Assembly: GCA_932521035.1 (NCBI GenBank)
Contig: OW051496.1
Location: 2,542,001-2,606,000 of the forward strand
Length of the DNA stretch: 64,000 nt
Source: Oscheius dolichura
Taxonomy: Eukaryota > Nematoda > Chromadorea > Rhabditida > Rhabditidae
Direction: 5' to 3'
How positions within the stretch are numbered: the first letter of the stretch is position 1; the number at the start of each line of letters is the position of its first letter. Both the position numbers and the translations under genes were made by a program. Positions 21,770-32,999 of the stretch are shown piece after piece. A model generated the notes under the pieces. That model saw nothing but the letters and a program-made list of their open reading frames with translations, was not told the DNA's origin and ran no database searches.

Positions 21770-22575
21770 ATCCACAGCTCGCCGAGGTCGGCACCTCAAA
21801 GGTCTAAAATTGCTAAAATGGTCCCGCAGCGACCACATGCCAGTTTTTCATATATACGTTTCTACACATTTTCACATGTTTTTGATGTTTTATTCGGTCT
21901 TATCGACCCCGAGTTACTATAAAGCAAAAGAGAAAACATAAAATAACGCAGATTTGAAGCGTAATGAAAAATCAGTGAATTTTGTTCCGAAAATAACCCA
22001 AAAATAATTTTTTCTCATGATATTCTTCCATCGATATCTTAAAATGCTCCCCATAACGAGACTAATTCATTGCAGTAAAAACGGAAAAGATTGGATGTCA
22101 CAGTTTTGAGAAAGAAATTTTCAAAAATTTTGGTCGATTTCTTAAAAAATCGACGTTGGATGAAAACGAGTGTAAACAGCGACCAACCGGCGTTTTTTGT
22201 ATTGCGAGTTACGGTATCCAACTTTGTAGAGACGAAGACTCTCTATTCAGATAGTCATTTTCGGAGTTCTTGGGCTTATTCGATGCAGAAAAAAAAAATG
22301 GAGATATAGCAATTTTGGCACCAACATCTGTTCACTTCAGGTTTTGATATAGAAAAATGCAAAAAACCGTATTTCTTTGCTGTGATGCATCCGTAGAAAA
22401 AAAATTGCTACAAGGTCTTTGGAACATGCCTGATCGAATGCAATTTACAGAAAAACGTAAAAATGAGTAGTTTTTCTCTACAAAGTTGTTCTTCCCGTGG
22501 AACAAAAATTGCGCTGGTCCCGGCACGATCACTGTGGCGCCGACCTTTCTTCTTCCGCGGCGAGCTGTGCATCTG
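21770..22575. mobile_element. Non-autonomous TIR element, copy 2
   Basis: TIRs are cagctcgccgaggtcggcac at the left and ggcgccgacc...cggcgagctg at the right. It is paralogous to 19784-20556 with the same internal order. Noncoding. Confidence 0.65.
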
Positions 22576-25020
22576 TTTGATGTTGCGGCTCTTCCATTTT
22601 TCAACCAATTTCCATGAAAATTTGCACCAAAGGATAAACGCCCATGCCAAATATGATAGTCATGTCGGATTTTCGAATTTCAGTAGCCGAAATATGCTAT
22701 GTACACGAACATGAAATAAAATGTTTGATGTTATAGCTAAAAAAACCAACACTTTAACCTAACTTTTTTGTTACATATTCGGAATCAGCGCAAAAAACTG
22801 TATATATGACTGTTTTGCAAAGGTTTTCGGATGGACATACAAAGCTGTCGAAAAAAAGGCCACAGCGAAAAGCACCCCAGCGATGTTGTGGCTCTTCTAT
22901 TTTGTTGCCAACTTTCATGAAAAGACTTATGCACGCGTGCATAAGTCACCTACGCCCATAACATTGCCGGGTTCTTGTTGATAAGAAAATTGGCAGGGGA
23001 ATGCGTCTTAACGCTTATCAGTTCCTCAGGGCCTTCGGGGTCTCTAGTCTCTACAATACGGATCAGTTCCTCAGCACTTTATTCATTTCGTGCTAAATCT
23101 GGAAAGTGACTAACACCTAAATGATTATGAAGAAACGGCAAGGATCTTTTTGAGTATCACGTTAGGTCATTTAATAAGTCACTTGATATTTGGTTTGTTT
23201 TGCGCCCTTTATACATATTTTTTTATAGAATTCTACTTCTAAATATGGGAGGTTACGTTGTTAGGTAAAGGGTTTGATACCATTTCGCCCGGGGAGTATT
23301 TGTTTTGTTTTATCACTAACCGCTAACCTAGGTTGTTGTAAATTTCATCAGCGTTTTTTGTCACCTTTATAGCTTTCATAAGTTTTGAACAAGCGCGGAG
23401 TCCCGAACTACAAACCGGACTGCGCCAGGCACCGCCCCTTCTTTCTTCCGCCCGTTAAGCGAGTGATACCGCTTGATGACGAAATTTAAACCCATCTAAC
23501 TGTCGTGAGTTAATCGACAGAAGAGGCGGCTGTAAATTGCGCTCCTTCCGTACCAGCCCTGCCCGGGTACCTAGACAGTCTGGGCCAGACTAGGGTACGT
23601 CTATCCCAACCGGAACCGATCACAGGCACGTACCAAAACGGGAGAATTGCCACCCATCCGGCTCAGTTCCGGTGCAAAAACGGCCGAGTTAGCTCCGGGT
23701 CGACCCGAACTGGCCTGCCAATTTTTGGAGAGGTCGAACCCGAGCCGGGCCTGACCCAAGCATCGAAAAGCCGGCTTAATGGGACGGGACGGGACGCCAA
23801 TTTCAAAACGGGACAAAACGGGACGGGAATCCCGCCCAGCCCTGCTGCATACACCCTCGAGTCATCTTTCTTCAAAACGATTGCCAAACTGTCCCGCCTT
23901 TTACCGCACTATTAGTATTGTAAAAAAATCTTACTAGTATGCCTCCAGCGGCTTTTGGCCGCGTTGGGATTAGTTTATATCGGCCGAACAACATTTGACA
24001 GTCGAGTAAGACCTGACAGTCGAAACTTTCTGCTTTTCTCGTTTTTTTACCGTCGAACTGAACAAACGACAGGTCATACAAAACTCGAACTTGGACTGAA
24101 AAAAAGCGAAAGATTTGTGAACCAGTGCATTACCCACTCGGCCACTTGACCACATTTTCCTAGCCACTATCCGTAGCTTACAAGTCGGTTGACCAGTTTT
24201 CCGGATTTTACATGTTAAACGAAATGGCGCGCCAAGCCGTAACACGGGGGGTTTAGCAGCTAACGAAAACAATTTCTAGCATAACGTTTGAGGATCTATC
24301 GACTGGTGTGAGTCTTGTCGCTTGAAGCCACCTTAAAGTCAAAAGGTTCCCTTGTTACAGACAGACAGACAGAGATCTACCTATTATTAGGGTAGGCTTT
24401 TCGTGTTTTGGTATCTCGCGCCTTACAAAGTTTCCCCTACAGTGACAATATCGCGTTTTCTAGGCGTCCAGCAACTAATGTTGTGGGATTCTCGGAAGAG
24501 AGGCTCCATTCGAGATAATATGGTATTCTTTACTCCCTTCCGTAAGTTTCTATTTGTTTTTTTCCGAGATTTCTTTATTTTTAGACGGTAATCATCCGAA
24601 GAGACGGGCTAGCTTGTTGTATGTTCCAATACTCTCATAAAAAAATGTTATGAGGAGACAGTTCATTCAGGAGAACAAATCCTCGGTTGACTGAAGTTCT
24701 TTCACCGAAATGTATGAAACTATCGTCGAAAAAGCTGGCATATTGAATTTGGAAGTCAATATATGAAAGTGTAAGTCGGTTATTTGATGTTTTATTGTTT
24801 GTGAAGTTTTCTAAACATTCCTCTATAAAAAGAAGTAAAATCCTCAAAAAGAACAGAATAAGGAGATACATCTGGAATTCGCAACTTTTCTGAGAAGTAT
24901 TCTAATTCACCTACTGTAAATTCGCCCCAGGTCATGGTAATGACGTCAAAAAATGCTCTGAATCACTTTTAGTTTTCAACTTTAGTAATATTTTCGAGTA
25001 AATAAACATAAAAATTACAG
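22576..25020. other. Repeat-rich intergenic block
   Basis: It contains a GC-rich stretch (23560-23850) with gggacgggacgggacg and the terminus atcccgcccagccctg, which also ends hAT-type MITEs at 32206 and 41800. It also has a (gaca)n tract and TIR end (24360-24397) like the element at 45034-45505, and a degenerate tRNA-like stretch near 24125-24165 (minus). No gene is supported, though upstream exons of the 25.0-kb gene may lie in 24400-25000. Confidence 0.55.
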
Positions 25021-25543
25021 GAACCCCTTCTCCTGGGCCTCGAAAAGAAATGAGTCAACTCTCGGCTAGAATGAGCTTCTATAGCCAGGTAAGCAGTGAA
25101 AATAGGAAAGTGTTTGGTTTTTCCACTCGTACAGTCTCAGCAGTTGAATATTTGGTCTATATTTCTTTTCCAAAGGATCTCATGGCAAATTGGGACCAAA
25201 TTTTCGCGAATTTTCTTGTTTACTTCATTATTCAACGTTGTTAGACCTTTATTTTCAAATTTTTAGACTATAGAGAGGGATATAGAGTCGCAAACTCGTA
25301 CCAACAACTTTAGATTCCTACAAAACTCAAATTCAAAGTTTCAGAACATGCTCAGAGGTGCAACTCCTCCACCACCACCGAGGCCATACCATTTGGCCTA
25401 CATTGAGCAGGTAATTATTGTTCATTTTATTCTATTTCGACTTCTATCCATTTCAGGAGGATCAGGTGGTTCCCAACCTGGAAGCGGCCAATAATAACAA
25501 TACTGGCTCTCAGGATGCAGTCGTTCCCGAGGTCGACACCTAA
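25021..25543 (+). CDS. Unknown protein, C-terminal exons
   Basis: Exons 25021-25088, 25267-25410 and 25457-25543 (TAA) join with consistent phases and canonical tttcag/ttttag acceptors. The encoded tail is polar: PSPGPRKEMSQ, then TIERDIESQTRTNN, a Pro run (TPPPPPRP) and an Asn-rich acidic end VPEVDT. No domain is recognised. It looks like a disordered C-terminus, perhaps a cytoplasmic tail. The first exon begins with two bases of a split codon, so more exons must lie upstream in 24.4-25.0 kb; I could not place them. Confidence 0.6.
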
Positions 25544-25569
25544 ACGAGTTTTTCATCCTGCTCATCGTA

Positions 25570-26122
25570 ATGTTCTGTGATCACTTTGTTCGCGGGTTCT
25601 TACCATGATTCAAGAATAAAATTCTCTTCTATACGATAGCGGCGATCTCTCTATTCTGCGCTATCTAACTTTTCAGCTGTTCCAACCCTATTGATCCCGT
25701 CTGGCAGATTGAAGCAGGGAAGAAGGTAATCTTTAGCATATATTTTCTTTTTTTTTCATCTCAGGAAGATACGTTCATTTCCTTTTGGTTAGGATACGTA
25801 CGAACCCCTTCGCTCTTGATGTGGTATGGTATTTTCGTTTTACATACCTTACAGCTTCCAATCCATGGCTGTCTTATTTGAAGTCGTCTTGACAGCTGCC
25901 TGGTCGAAAATCCTGTCTAAAACCGTGCGTCGACAGCTTTTGACCGACTTTTCAGTCATTCTCGTTTCTTCTTCGCCAGCTGGTGTTCTATTCCAGGTTG
26001 TATTTACTTCTATGTTTTTTTTGTTCAAACTTTCAAAAAGCGTGCAGGACCTCTCCGTAGACCGGCGCTCTGTCATACCTCTCCCGACAGAAAACGGCGC
26101 TGTGGGTCTCCTTCCCACGTAA
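25570..26122 (+). CDS. Small membrane protein of unknown family
   Basis: Six short exons (25570-25595, 25677-25725, 25765-25823, 25855-25924, 25956-25996, 26041-26122) keep frame at every junction and encode 108 residues from ATG 25570 to TAA. The protein begins MFCDHFVRGCSNPIDPVW, has one clear hydrophobic segment (SMAVLFEVVLTAAW) and a second weaker one (SFSFLLRQLVFY), and a polar tail. No family is recognised. The first donor (gg|gttctt) and last acceptor (caaaaag) are weak, so the ends are less certain than the middle. It starts 27 bp after the stop of the previous gene, so an operon-like arrangement or a single longer gene is possible. Confidence 0.55.
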
Positions 26123-26833
26123 AATTGCGTCTCCCGTTAATTCGGGTCTTTCTTTTGTCTAAATTCTTGTAGCAGAGACGGCCAATAGGACACGCCACGA
26201 AGGAATCCGCCTCTCGTGGCCGCCTCTTTCTCTAGAGATGGCGTCCTGGCCCGGTCTCCCGGTGGTCGCTGTTCCACGGTGCCACAGCGGTGTTTGGATA
26301 CATCGTCTGGACTCCGGCCACCACCAAGGGAAATCGGAAGTTCTCGAACCCTCAAATCTACTCTTTCGGCTAAATTCCATCAAAAATCTTGTTTTTAACA
26401 CCATTTTCCATTGTTCTCGCTCTTTTTTTTCATTTCAGGAGTCCTTCTACTTGTTGAACACTGGCAAGATTCGCTGATAAATGGATGAACGCTTTGGGAA
26501 CTGAACAACATGGAGAGGACATATATGGTGACAGAGGAAGGCTGGAAAAGGTCTGTGGCTACAATTTTATCGAGTAGTGCAGTATTTTTTGACCCATGAA
26601 AGCAGCCGGTCGTCGATTTTTCCCTTTGTTGACATTAATCTGTATAAAACGTGTTTCATTTCAGACCGCGTCAAGTCTTGTCACATCGACACAAGTGGAC
26701 CAATGGCTTCTAAGCCGGCCAGCTCGAGCCAAACTTGTTGGAATTCGATGGCTTTCCTGAAGATGGAGAAAAGACAAAGAAAGAAAGAAGAGCGCGGAAG
26801 GGAGAAGGATAGATAATAAACGGTGAGCCTTTT
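26123..26833. other. Intergenic or unplaced exons
   Basis: A hydrophobic frame near 26228-26360 and a possible terminal exon ending at 26477 (tttcag acceptor at about 26439) hint at another small membrane protein, but I could not join them consistently. Confidence 0.35.
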
Positions 26834-27516
26834 GATAGATTTCGTAGTATTGTCAGTCTATAACAAGTAGCGCTCAAATAAGAAACGCGTAAAAGTTTTG
26901 TCTCCACATTTCGTGAATCATTGAAAACGGGCTGCTAAAGTAGGCTCTACTCGGCACACTACAATTTCATTATTCTAGACGTTCAGGTTCCCGTTTCCTG
27001 CCGATCCAATCTGCAGAAGCCGCGTCTCTCTGCCTCTTCCTATCATTCTGGTACCTGTTGGCCGGTCCATCTATTCTGAATTGAGGGATGCGAGAGAGGT
27101 ACGTCTCCTTTTTCCCTTTTTTACTTTCTAGACACATTTTCCCGTGCCAATTTTTTGCCAGAATATCCCGAATCGAAGCCTCAATATCTTCTGGGCAGTT
27201 GGCCACGCTTTATACAAAAAAACCGCGTTATTAAAATTTTAACGTACCCTAACAATGCCCATCTTTTTTTAGATAACGTTCCCCGTCGATGATGTGACTG
27301 TTGTTTGTCTTCTCCGCTTCTTCTTCCCGGGTCTCGTTCTTCTGAAAAGCTTGGAAATCCGTTGAACCGGAACAGTCAGGCCCATGGAAAGGTAAACGGA
27401 GTAGGAAGTTGAAAGAATTCCCCTTGGAACGTCGGCAGCCCATTTCCTCATACCCGGTGACAAGTCATAGTGAATTTCTCACAGAACTGATAACCGCGAT
27501 CAATAAAAGAGAGGGA
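26834..27516. repeat. Donor copy of segment found twice in hAT element
   Basis: Starting at tttcgtagtattgtcagtct, this segment is nearly identical to 38288-38780 and, in its right part, to 39110-39643, both inside the hAT element at 37696-42718. Here it is about 680 bp and uninterrupted, so this is the likely source or the common ancestor. Confidence 0.8.
26970..27208 (-). CDS. Hypothetical C-terminal exon, basic
   Basis: A 78-codon minus-strand frame follows an aaag acceptor at about 27209 and ends TAA. It encodes VANCPEDIEASIRDILAKNW and then a Lys/Arg-rich tail ending RKREPERLE. A second frame at 27249-27463 (FHGPDCSGSTDFQ, then an acidic KNETREEEAEK stretch) may be its upstream exon, but the phases did not match with the donors I could see. 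No family is recognised. The two copies inside the hAT element break the frame, which mildly supports this copy being the functional one. Confidence 0.35.
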
Positions 27517-28018
27517 ACCAGTTGCGATTTCTTTATTCCACTTTATCAATTTCTCTCTTTTTAGTTTTTCTTTTACTTGCAATTTTAACTTTCCTCACAT
27601 ACATATCAGGGCTGCCCGGGTACCCGGAACAGGATCGGAAAAGTACCGGTTCCGGCACGGATTTTCGGGTCCAGCTTTTCAGAAGAACCGAATTTCGGGC
27701 ATTTTCGCAAAAATTGGAGGTCAGGTAAAAATTGGAGCAGTTCGAATCCCGCGTGTTTGAGGAGCTCAGCTTTGGGGAACAGGGGGTTCCAAGGGTGGGG
27801 AATCCAGGAGTGTCACCGGCGTTTCTGCAACTGATCGGGAACACCTTGTAGTGCCGAAAAATGGGGTGGAAGTATAGCTTATGACCGGACTGTATTTCGA
27901 TCGCGCGCCGTCTGCTCCAACTACGCGTATCTCGTACGCCCATCAAGTAAAATACACAGAAAAAGGAAAATAAATGACAAAGACGGTTTTATTTTACTTC
28001 ATATCCCTACGACGGCTA

Positions 28019-28552
28019 TTATATGATCCGATTCGGCTTGCGCCCTGCTTTGCGGGAATGCTCTCCATCTTTCCTGTGGTCCTTCGTCTCCTCTTGTTCC
28101 TTTTCACCATTTCCGGTAACCCGGTCGCATTCCTTCTTTATCCGAATCGGCTTGTCCACCGTTTTAACAAGTCGGTATTCTTGGCCGCCGAGCAGTACGA
28201 ATAGTTCCCCGGAGTGCGCCGCAAATGTCGCCTTTCTTTTGAGCAGCACGTTCAGGGCTTCGTTGTTTCTATAAAATGTTGTGTTGCGTAGGTGAAAGAA
28301 CTAAACTTACATCTTGCACCCCTTTTCGTTACAGACGAAAGCTTCCTGAATTTCTTCGATGGCCCCTCTTAAGCCGGGTACTCTGATGTTTCTACGGCTC
28401 TTCCATGCGCCCCTTTGGTTGCCGTCGAGCGTTTGAAATTTTTCGAACGTTATTGGGAGTGTTTTGCCGTCGACCATGATGACCTCATCATCTATTCCAG
28501 CCCATAGTATATATGCGCGATGCGCATAGCCAACATTATCGGAGTGATTAAG
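28019..28552 (-). CDS. Unknown protein, last two exons
   Basis: Exons 28552-28311 and 28268-28019 (TAA) join in frame across a 42-bp intron (gtaag...tatag). The encoded 163 residues include AHRAYILWAGIDDEV, a Cys pair (FVCNEKGCK) and a hydrophobic strand GELFVLLGGQEYRLVKTV, then a long Lys/Glu-rich tail ending RKPNRII. No domain is recognised. Upstream exons should lie beyond 28560 on the minus strand but were not found. The two in-frame exons and clean splice sites argue it is real. Confidence 0.55.
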
Positions 28553-28909
28553 CTAAACATGACTGATTAATAGATGGACTGATATTATTTTAAATGGCTT
28601 TTCGGCAGTGTATTTCAGCGTTTTTCGAATAATTAAAACACCGTTTCAGGAGTTTTCATGCTGAATTTTGTAATCAGAATGGAAAAAAAACAGGGAACTA
28701 GACTAGATTATTATGTGAAAAAGAGAAACACGAAAAGTTCTGTGGTTAGGATTCTACAGACTGTAAAAAAGCGGGCAATAGAAAGGGGCACCGGGCAAAA
28801 AGAGAGCAGTAAAGTTTCTGGATGAGTTCAATCCGTTCTTCCTAGCCACCGTCTAAACTTGACCAATCTATTCTATCTCCGCAATGTTGGGCTGTGATCC
28901 GCTGGGGTT

Positions 28910-29171
28910 TCTTTAAAGGAAGCCACAGGGACCTAGGCGGGTTACTGTAGCTGAAGAAAATGGGGCCGGGAAATCTACCGTTTCAAGAAAAACGGAATAC
29001 AGTATCAGAACCGGCGTCAAAAACTGAATCAAATGAACTAGGTTTCAGCCAATTTTCCCTTTTCTGTAACCAGTATTGCCGCAAACAGAAACGCGTTTCC
29101 CTGATCGAGTGCAGTCGCTGCGGGACCATTCCACCCGTGCCGAGGTCCCTGTGGGTTCCTTTAAAGGGACT
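28910..29171. mobile_element. MITE, tttaaagg family
   Basis: Ends are ctttaaaggaagccacaggg and ccctgtgggttcctttaaag, 262 bp overall. Same terminal family as 17337-17648. Noncoding. Confidence 0.75.
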
Positions 29172-29974
29172 GTCAAGCCAGGAGATTCTCTACAAGACTG
29201 TCTCAAAAAAATTGAAACAAGTCGTGCCGAGCATGTATCCTTCCGTTGACAGTACTCCTTTAAAAACCAAAATTTGTTCGTGACTTTTATAAAAAATTTG
29301 TCGATTCACGACACTCGACCCGTGCTTCCAAAAAAGGCTAAAATGTTACTCACGAAGGATTCAATTCTGCCGGCCTCAGGAGTCCTCGGTGGAGCTGGAT
29401 GGAGATGTTTGCGGCCCATTGCGCGAGCAGCCGTAGTCTTTCCGGAACACGAGAAGAATGAAGGGATTACAGATATTCAAGTTACACGTTAAGTTACATG
29501 TCGCTTTCGACTAATTTCGTCGAACAATTAAAGCTTACAAGCCGTATTATATGATTACCGGGCAATGGCAAGACCTCGTCCTCAGGTCCAGAGCTGGGGT
29601 GTGCGGATAGTGATTTTTGCCATCCGGAACGGATTTCGGATTCCGGATTTTGGGTAGTTTTTTTCACACATTAGCCCAAAAAAGACTTACTTTTCCATTT
29701 TTTACACCGTTTTTTACTCTTCTCTCTTCCATATACTCACATTTTGGAGAAAAGAAGCAATAGACGAGATAAAAACTGGTAGTTGAATACTTTTATACCG
29801 ATGTCTAGGGACTCCCTAGTAGGGAGAGCAAAGTGAAAATTATAGTCTGTCAAGAAAAAAGACGACATTCAAAGGTCTCAAATTTAGCTGCGGGTCGAAC
29901 TTACAAACAATTTTTTCTTCTTGGCAGCCAAAAAACTCTCGGTCACCGTGCCCCACTGCTAGGATTTTAGACCT
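29172..29974. other. Intergenic, no gene seen
   Basis: It includes a stretch rich in ccggaa/ggattccgg (29595-29660) resembling hAT-MITE termini. A frame at 29274-29492 has no support. Confidence 0.5.
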
Positions 29975-30457
29975 TTGAATGTATTTTGGACCTTAGAATG
30001 TGCTTTCTCTATAGAAACTATTGTCGCCGGAGTAACGATTATAACGAGGAGTAACGACACAGTACCGTCTCCTTCTAGAGGGACGAATCATCCCAGATCG
30101 AAAGCAGCTGCAATCATTTGGGAGGATAAGATTGTCATAGGCGGTGGCTGCTTCAATGATCGTAAATTCCACAAAAATATGGAATGTTTTGATCCGGAAA
30201 GTGGTGTGTGGTCTGAATGGAGTGACCTGCCCTCGCCGCGCCTTGGCCATTCTTTGTTGTGGTATGAAAACCAACTGATTGTGATGGGAGGCTATGACGG
30301 AGAAGCAATAGTGGATACGGTATGGGCACTGGATCCTCTGGACGCAAACAGGAAGTGGAAAGAGCTACCGTCAATGAACTATCCGGCCTCGGAATTTGGT
30401 GGAATTATTCTGGACAACGAGATCTACGCAATTGGAGGAAAAAAAAACAAACTCGAC
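29975..30457 (+). pseudogene. Kelch fragment F (truncated family member)
   Basis: It encodes the second half of a family propeller: HPRSKAAAIIWEDKIVIGGG, MECFDPES, NQLIVMGGYDG, WKELPSM and NEIYAIGG. It breaks off just before the final blade at about 30457 and runs directly into sequence homologous to the upstream region of gene I (40610). No kinase, coiled coil or start exon precedes it. It is therefore a truncated duplicate whose 3' end was replaced by, or donated to, the 5' flank of gene G. Confidence 0.8.
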
Positions 30458-30586
30458 AACAATTTCTGTGTCTTATCGAATTGCAGCATGGAGTCTCCCT
30501 TATCAAGGACTTTGCCTGCCTGCTCCCTTGTTCAAATCGACTTTTCCCATTTCTCAATCTTTCCATAAACTATTTCAGCTACTCTA

Positions 30587-32800
30587 ATGGCAACTAATCC
30601 TTCTGAAGCGAATATCCACCCGCTGACTGTGGACCTAATTAGAAGAATAGGTAGGCTGGAGGAGGAAAATAGAGAATTGAAGGGGAAAATGGAGCAGAAC
30701 TCGGGTAGAAACGGTATGTTGGGGGGTGATAATGAGCTGTATTTTTAGAGGGGAATGGTCCGAATTGGACTGGAGCGATAGACAACCTAGAAAAGAAGTT
30801 GATGACTTCTATGGAGAAGATTTCTTCTGACAGTAGGTCCTTTTCTTCTTTTTTATAGAAGAATACTTTCAGTGAAGGCAATGGCAGCAGACGCAGTCTA
30901 TCAAAAATATGAAACGGATGCGATAGCGATAGAAAAAGAGGAGCAATGGAAGAGGGAAAAGGAAGAACTAATGGCGGAAATAAGCCGACTTCGACGGGAA
31001 ACAGAAGGCGAGTTATTTCAGTTACAGACGAAATGACTTTTCAGGGAGATTGAAAGAAGTATCCGACAAGCAACAAGGGGGTGAGAAATCATTGAAACCT
31101 TTTAGAACTCGAGATAAATTTCAGTTTCCGATGCTATAACGGCTTTACAAGAGGGCATCGCAGAGATTTCTCACAAAAGTCAGCCAGATCTAATACTTTT
31201 CAGTGTTACTAATGTTTAGTTGGAAGGATCGAAGGAAAACAAAGTGAAGATCGTCTTACAATCCAGGCGAGACCCGTTCCTTTGGAAGAAAAAAGACAAT
31301 TGATCCCAGGACAAGTGGATAAGGGAACGGTGGGGAATTTCAGTTTCCGATGCCTCCTAGTGACATTGTGGAAGAGAATAATTAACATTCTTTTAGATTT
31401 TAGTCCTTGGAGGATATAAAGGTGGCATAGGAACAGATGAAATGGTCATTTTGAAAGAAGACAGATGGATCAAATGGGCATTGAAATTACCGAAAGAACT
31501 TTATGCCGGAGGTGCAGTATATCTGGATGGAGAGATCTATATATTCGGTGGTTACGAGATGAAGAAAGAATTATACAAATTGGATAACAAAACATTGAAA
31601 TGGATACGATTGGCAGATATGAATGAGAGCCGATGGGGTATTTCAAATAGCAGTGTGGAATGGAATGGATCCATCTGGGTGTTTGGAGGAGATGACGTTG
31701 ACAAGGAGGCATCATCTAAAAGTGTGGAACGATATGATCCAAAGGAGAACAAATGGATTAAAATGCCGTGAGTTGAATACTTTCCCCCTTTTTTCTCTTC
31801 TGCTCGGTTTCCAACGGCCGGTTTTCAACTACGGGACCATTTGGGAACTTGGCGAGCGAAATGTGCCTGTTTTGAAATCTCAACCTGAAGTTCGGCGTTT
31901 TTATCCGCGAAAATGCCAAATGGTCCCGTAGTTGAAACCCCGGTAGTTGGAAAAAAGGCCAGAATAAAACTAGGCTTGGACGAGTAAAGGAGTTATTAGA
32001 GCGAGACGTGATCACGAGTCTGTCTCGGGACCAAACAAGATCCACACGAGGGATGTGCGGGATTCCCGTCCCTTTTCATTTTGGGTTTTAGACGGGACGA
32101 GCCCCGTTCCGTTCCCCGGGATTTTCCCGTCCCGCATAACAGGATGAGCATGTCATCCCGTTCCGTTCCCGCCCCGTTTTGAAAATGGCCATCCCGCACA
32201 GCCATGATCCACACTCAAGACGAGGTTCGTCTCTCAAACGAGATGATACAACATCTGATACAAGGCTCAATCAGGGCTAATCAGTATTTTAGGGACATGA
32301 AATATTCGCGAGGTGACGCAGCTGCAGCAGTTCATAATGGCAAATTCATTGTCTGTGGTGGATGGGATTCGAATCCTTTGAAAAGTGTGGAATGTTTCGA
32401 CCCGGAGAGTGGTGTCTGGACGGAGCTGAATGATATGCCAACACCTCTTTCTCGTCATACTCTCATTTCTTATGGAAAAAATCTCATTTTAATGGGAGGT
32501 TGGGATGGAAAGACAGAAGTCAATACCGTACTGGAACTGAGTAATCTAGAAGGAAAAGGAACATGGAAACAACTAGCGCCAATGAAACAACCTCGAAGTC
32601 TCTTTTCTGCAGCAGTCCTTGACAATGAGATTTTTGTAATTGGAGGATATTCTGACACAGATGAAGATCTCGATAAAACTGAAATATTTAATGGAAAAAG
32701 CTGGAGAGAGGGTCCCCTGCTTCCCAATTGGTGCTGTGATATGTCTTCAATTGTTATTCCCCGCCATCTGGCTGATATTCTTTTTAATTCCACAGAGTAA
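30587..32800 (+). CDS. Coiled-coil Kelch protein G
   Basis: ATG 30587 begins MATNPSEANIHP. About six short exons encode a Glu/Lys-rich alpha-helical region with heptad-like segments (IGRLEEENRELKGKM, NLEKKLMTSMEKI, REKEELMAEISRL), a coiled coil occupying the position of the kinase in A-E. One of its introns has a GC donor (GAAG|gcgagt). The Kelch propeller begins ILVLGGYKGG and has DGEIYIFGGY, NGSIWVFGGD, VERYDPKENKW, NGKFIVCGG, VECFDPES, NLILMGGWDG, NEIFVIGGY and SWREGP, ending FNSTE. No CaaX-like box. All splice phases agree. The intron 31770-32294 contains two MITEs. A dimerising adaptor is a reasonable inference. Gene I is a close paralog. Confidence 0.85.
31809..31950. mobile_element. 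MITE in gene G intron
   Basis: The ends ttccaacggccggttttcaa and its near complement ttgaaaccccggtagttggaa flank arms sharing ctacgggaccatttgg. The same element occupies the same intron position in gene I (41425-41565). Confidence 0.75.
32048..32206. mobile_element. hAT-type MITE with 8-bp target duplication
   Basis: It is flanked on both sides by atccacac (32040-32047 and 32207-32214). Ends gtgcgggat and atcccgcac are inverted. The equivalent insertion with the same target duplication lies in gene I (41664-41800). Confidence 0.8.
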
Positions 32801-32999
32801 CCCCCTACAAATAAATCTTTCCCTCCCTTTAAAGTATTCCTATTCAAGAGGATTCATTTCAAAAATTGTTGAAAATGTGGTGTTTTGTGTTTTTTGATCC
32901 TTATCTAAAGCTACGCAACCAATAATTTTTGTGTGGTTTGTACCGTGAAATTTATTTGTAACGGAATTTCAAGTCGACAATAAGAATTGTTATTATAGT

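Noticed and set aside
23455-23900. GC-rich minus-strand frames (71-74 codons)
   Set aside because: They lie in gggacg-type repeat sequence related to hAT-MITE ends; composition rather than coding.
26159-26404. Minus- and plus-strand frames over 26.16-26.48 kb
   Set aside because: A hydrophobic segment and a tttcag acceptor are present, but no consistent exon join could be built.
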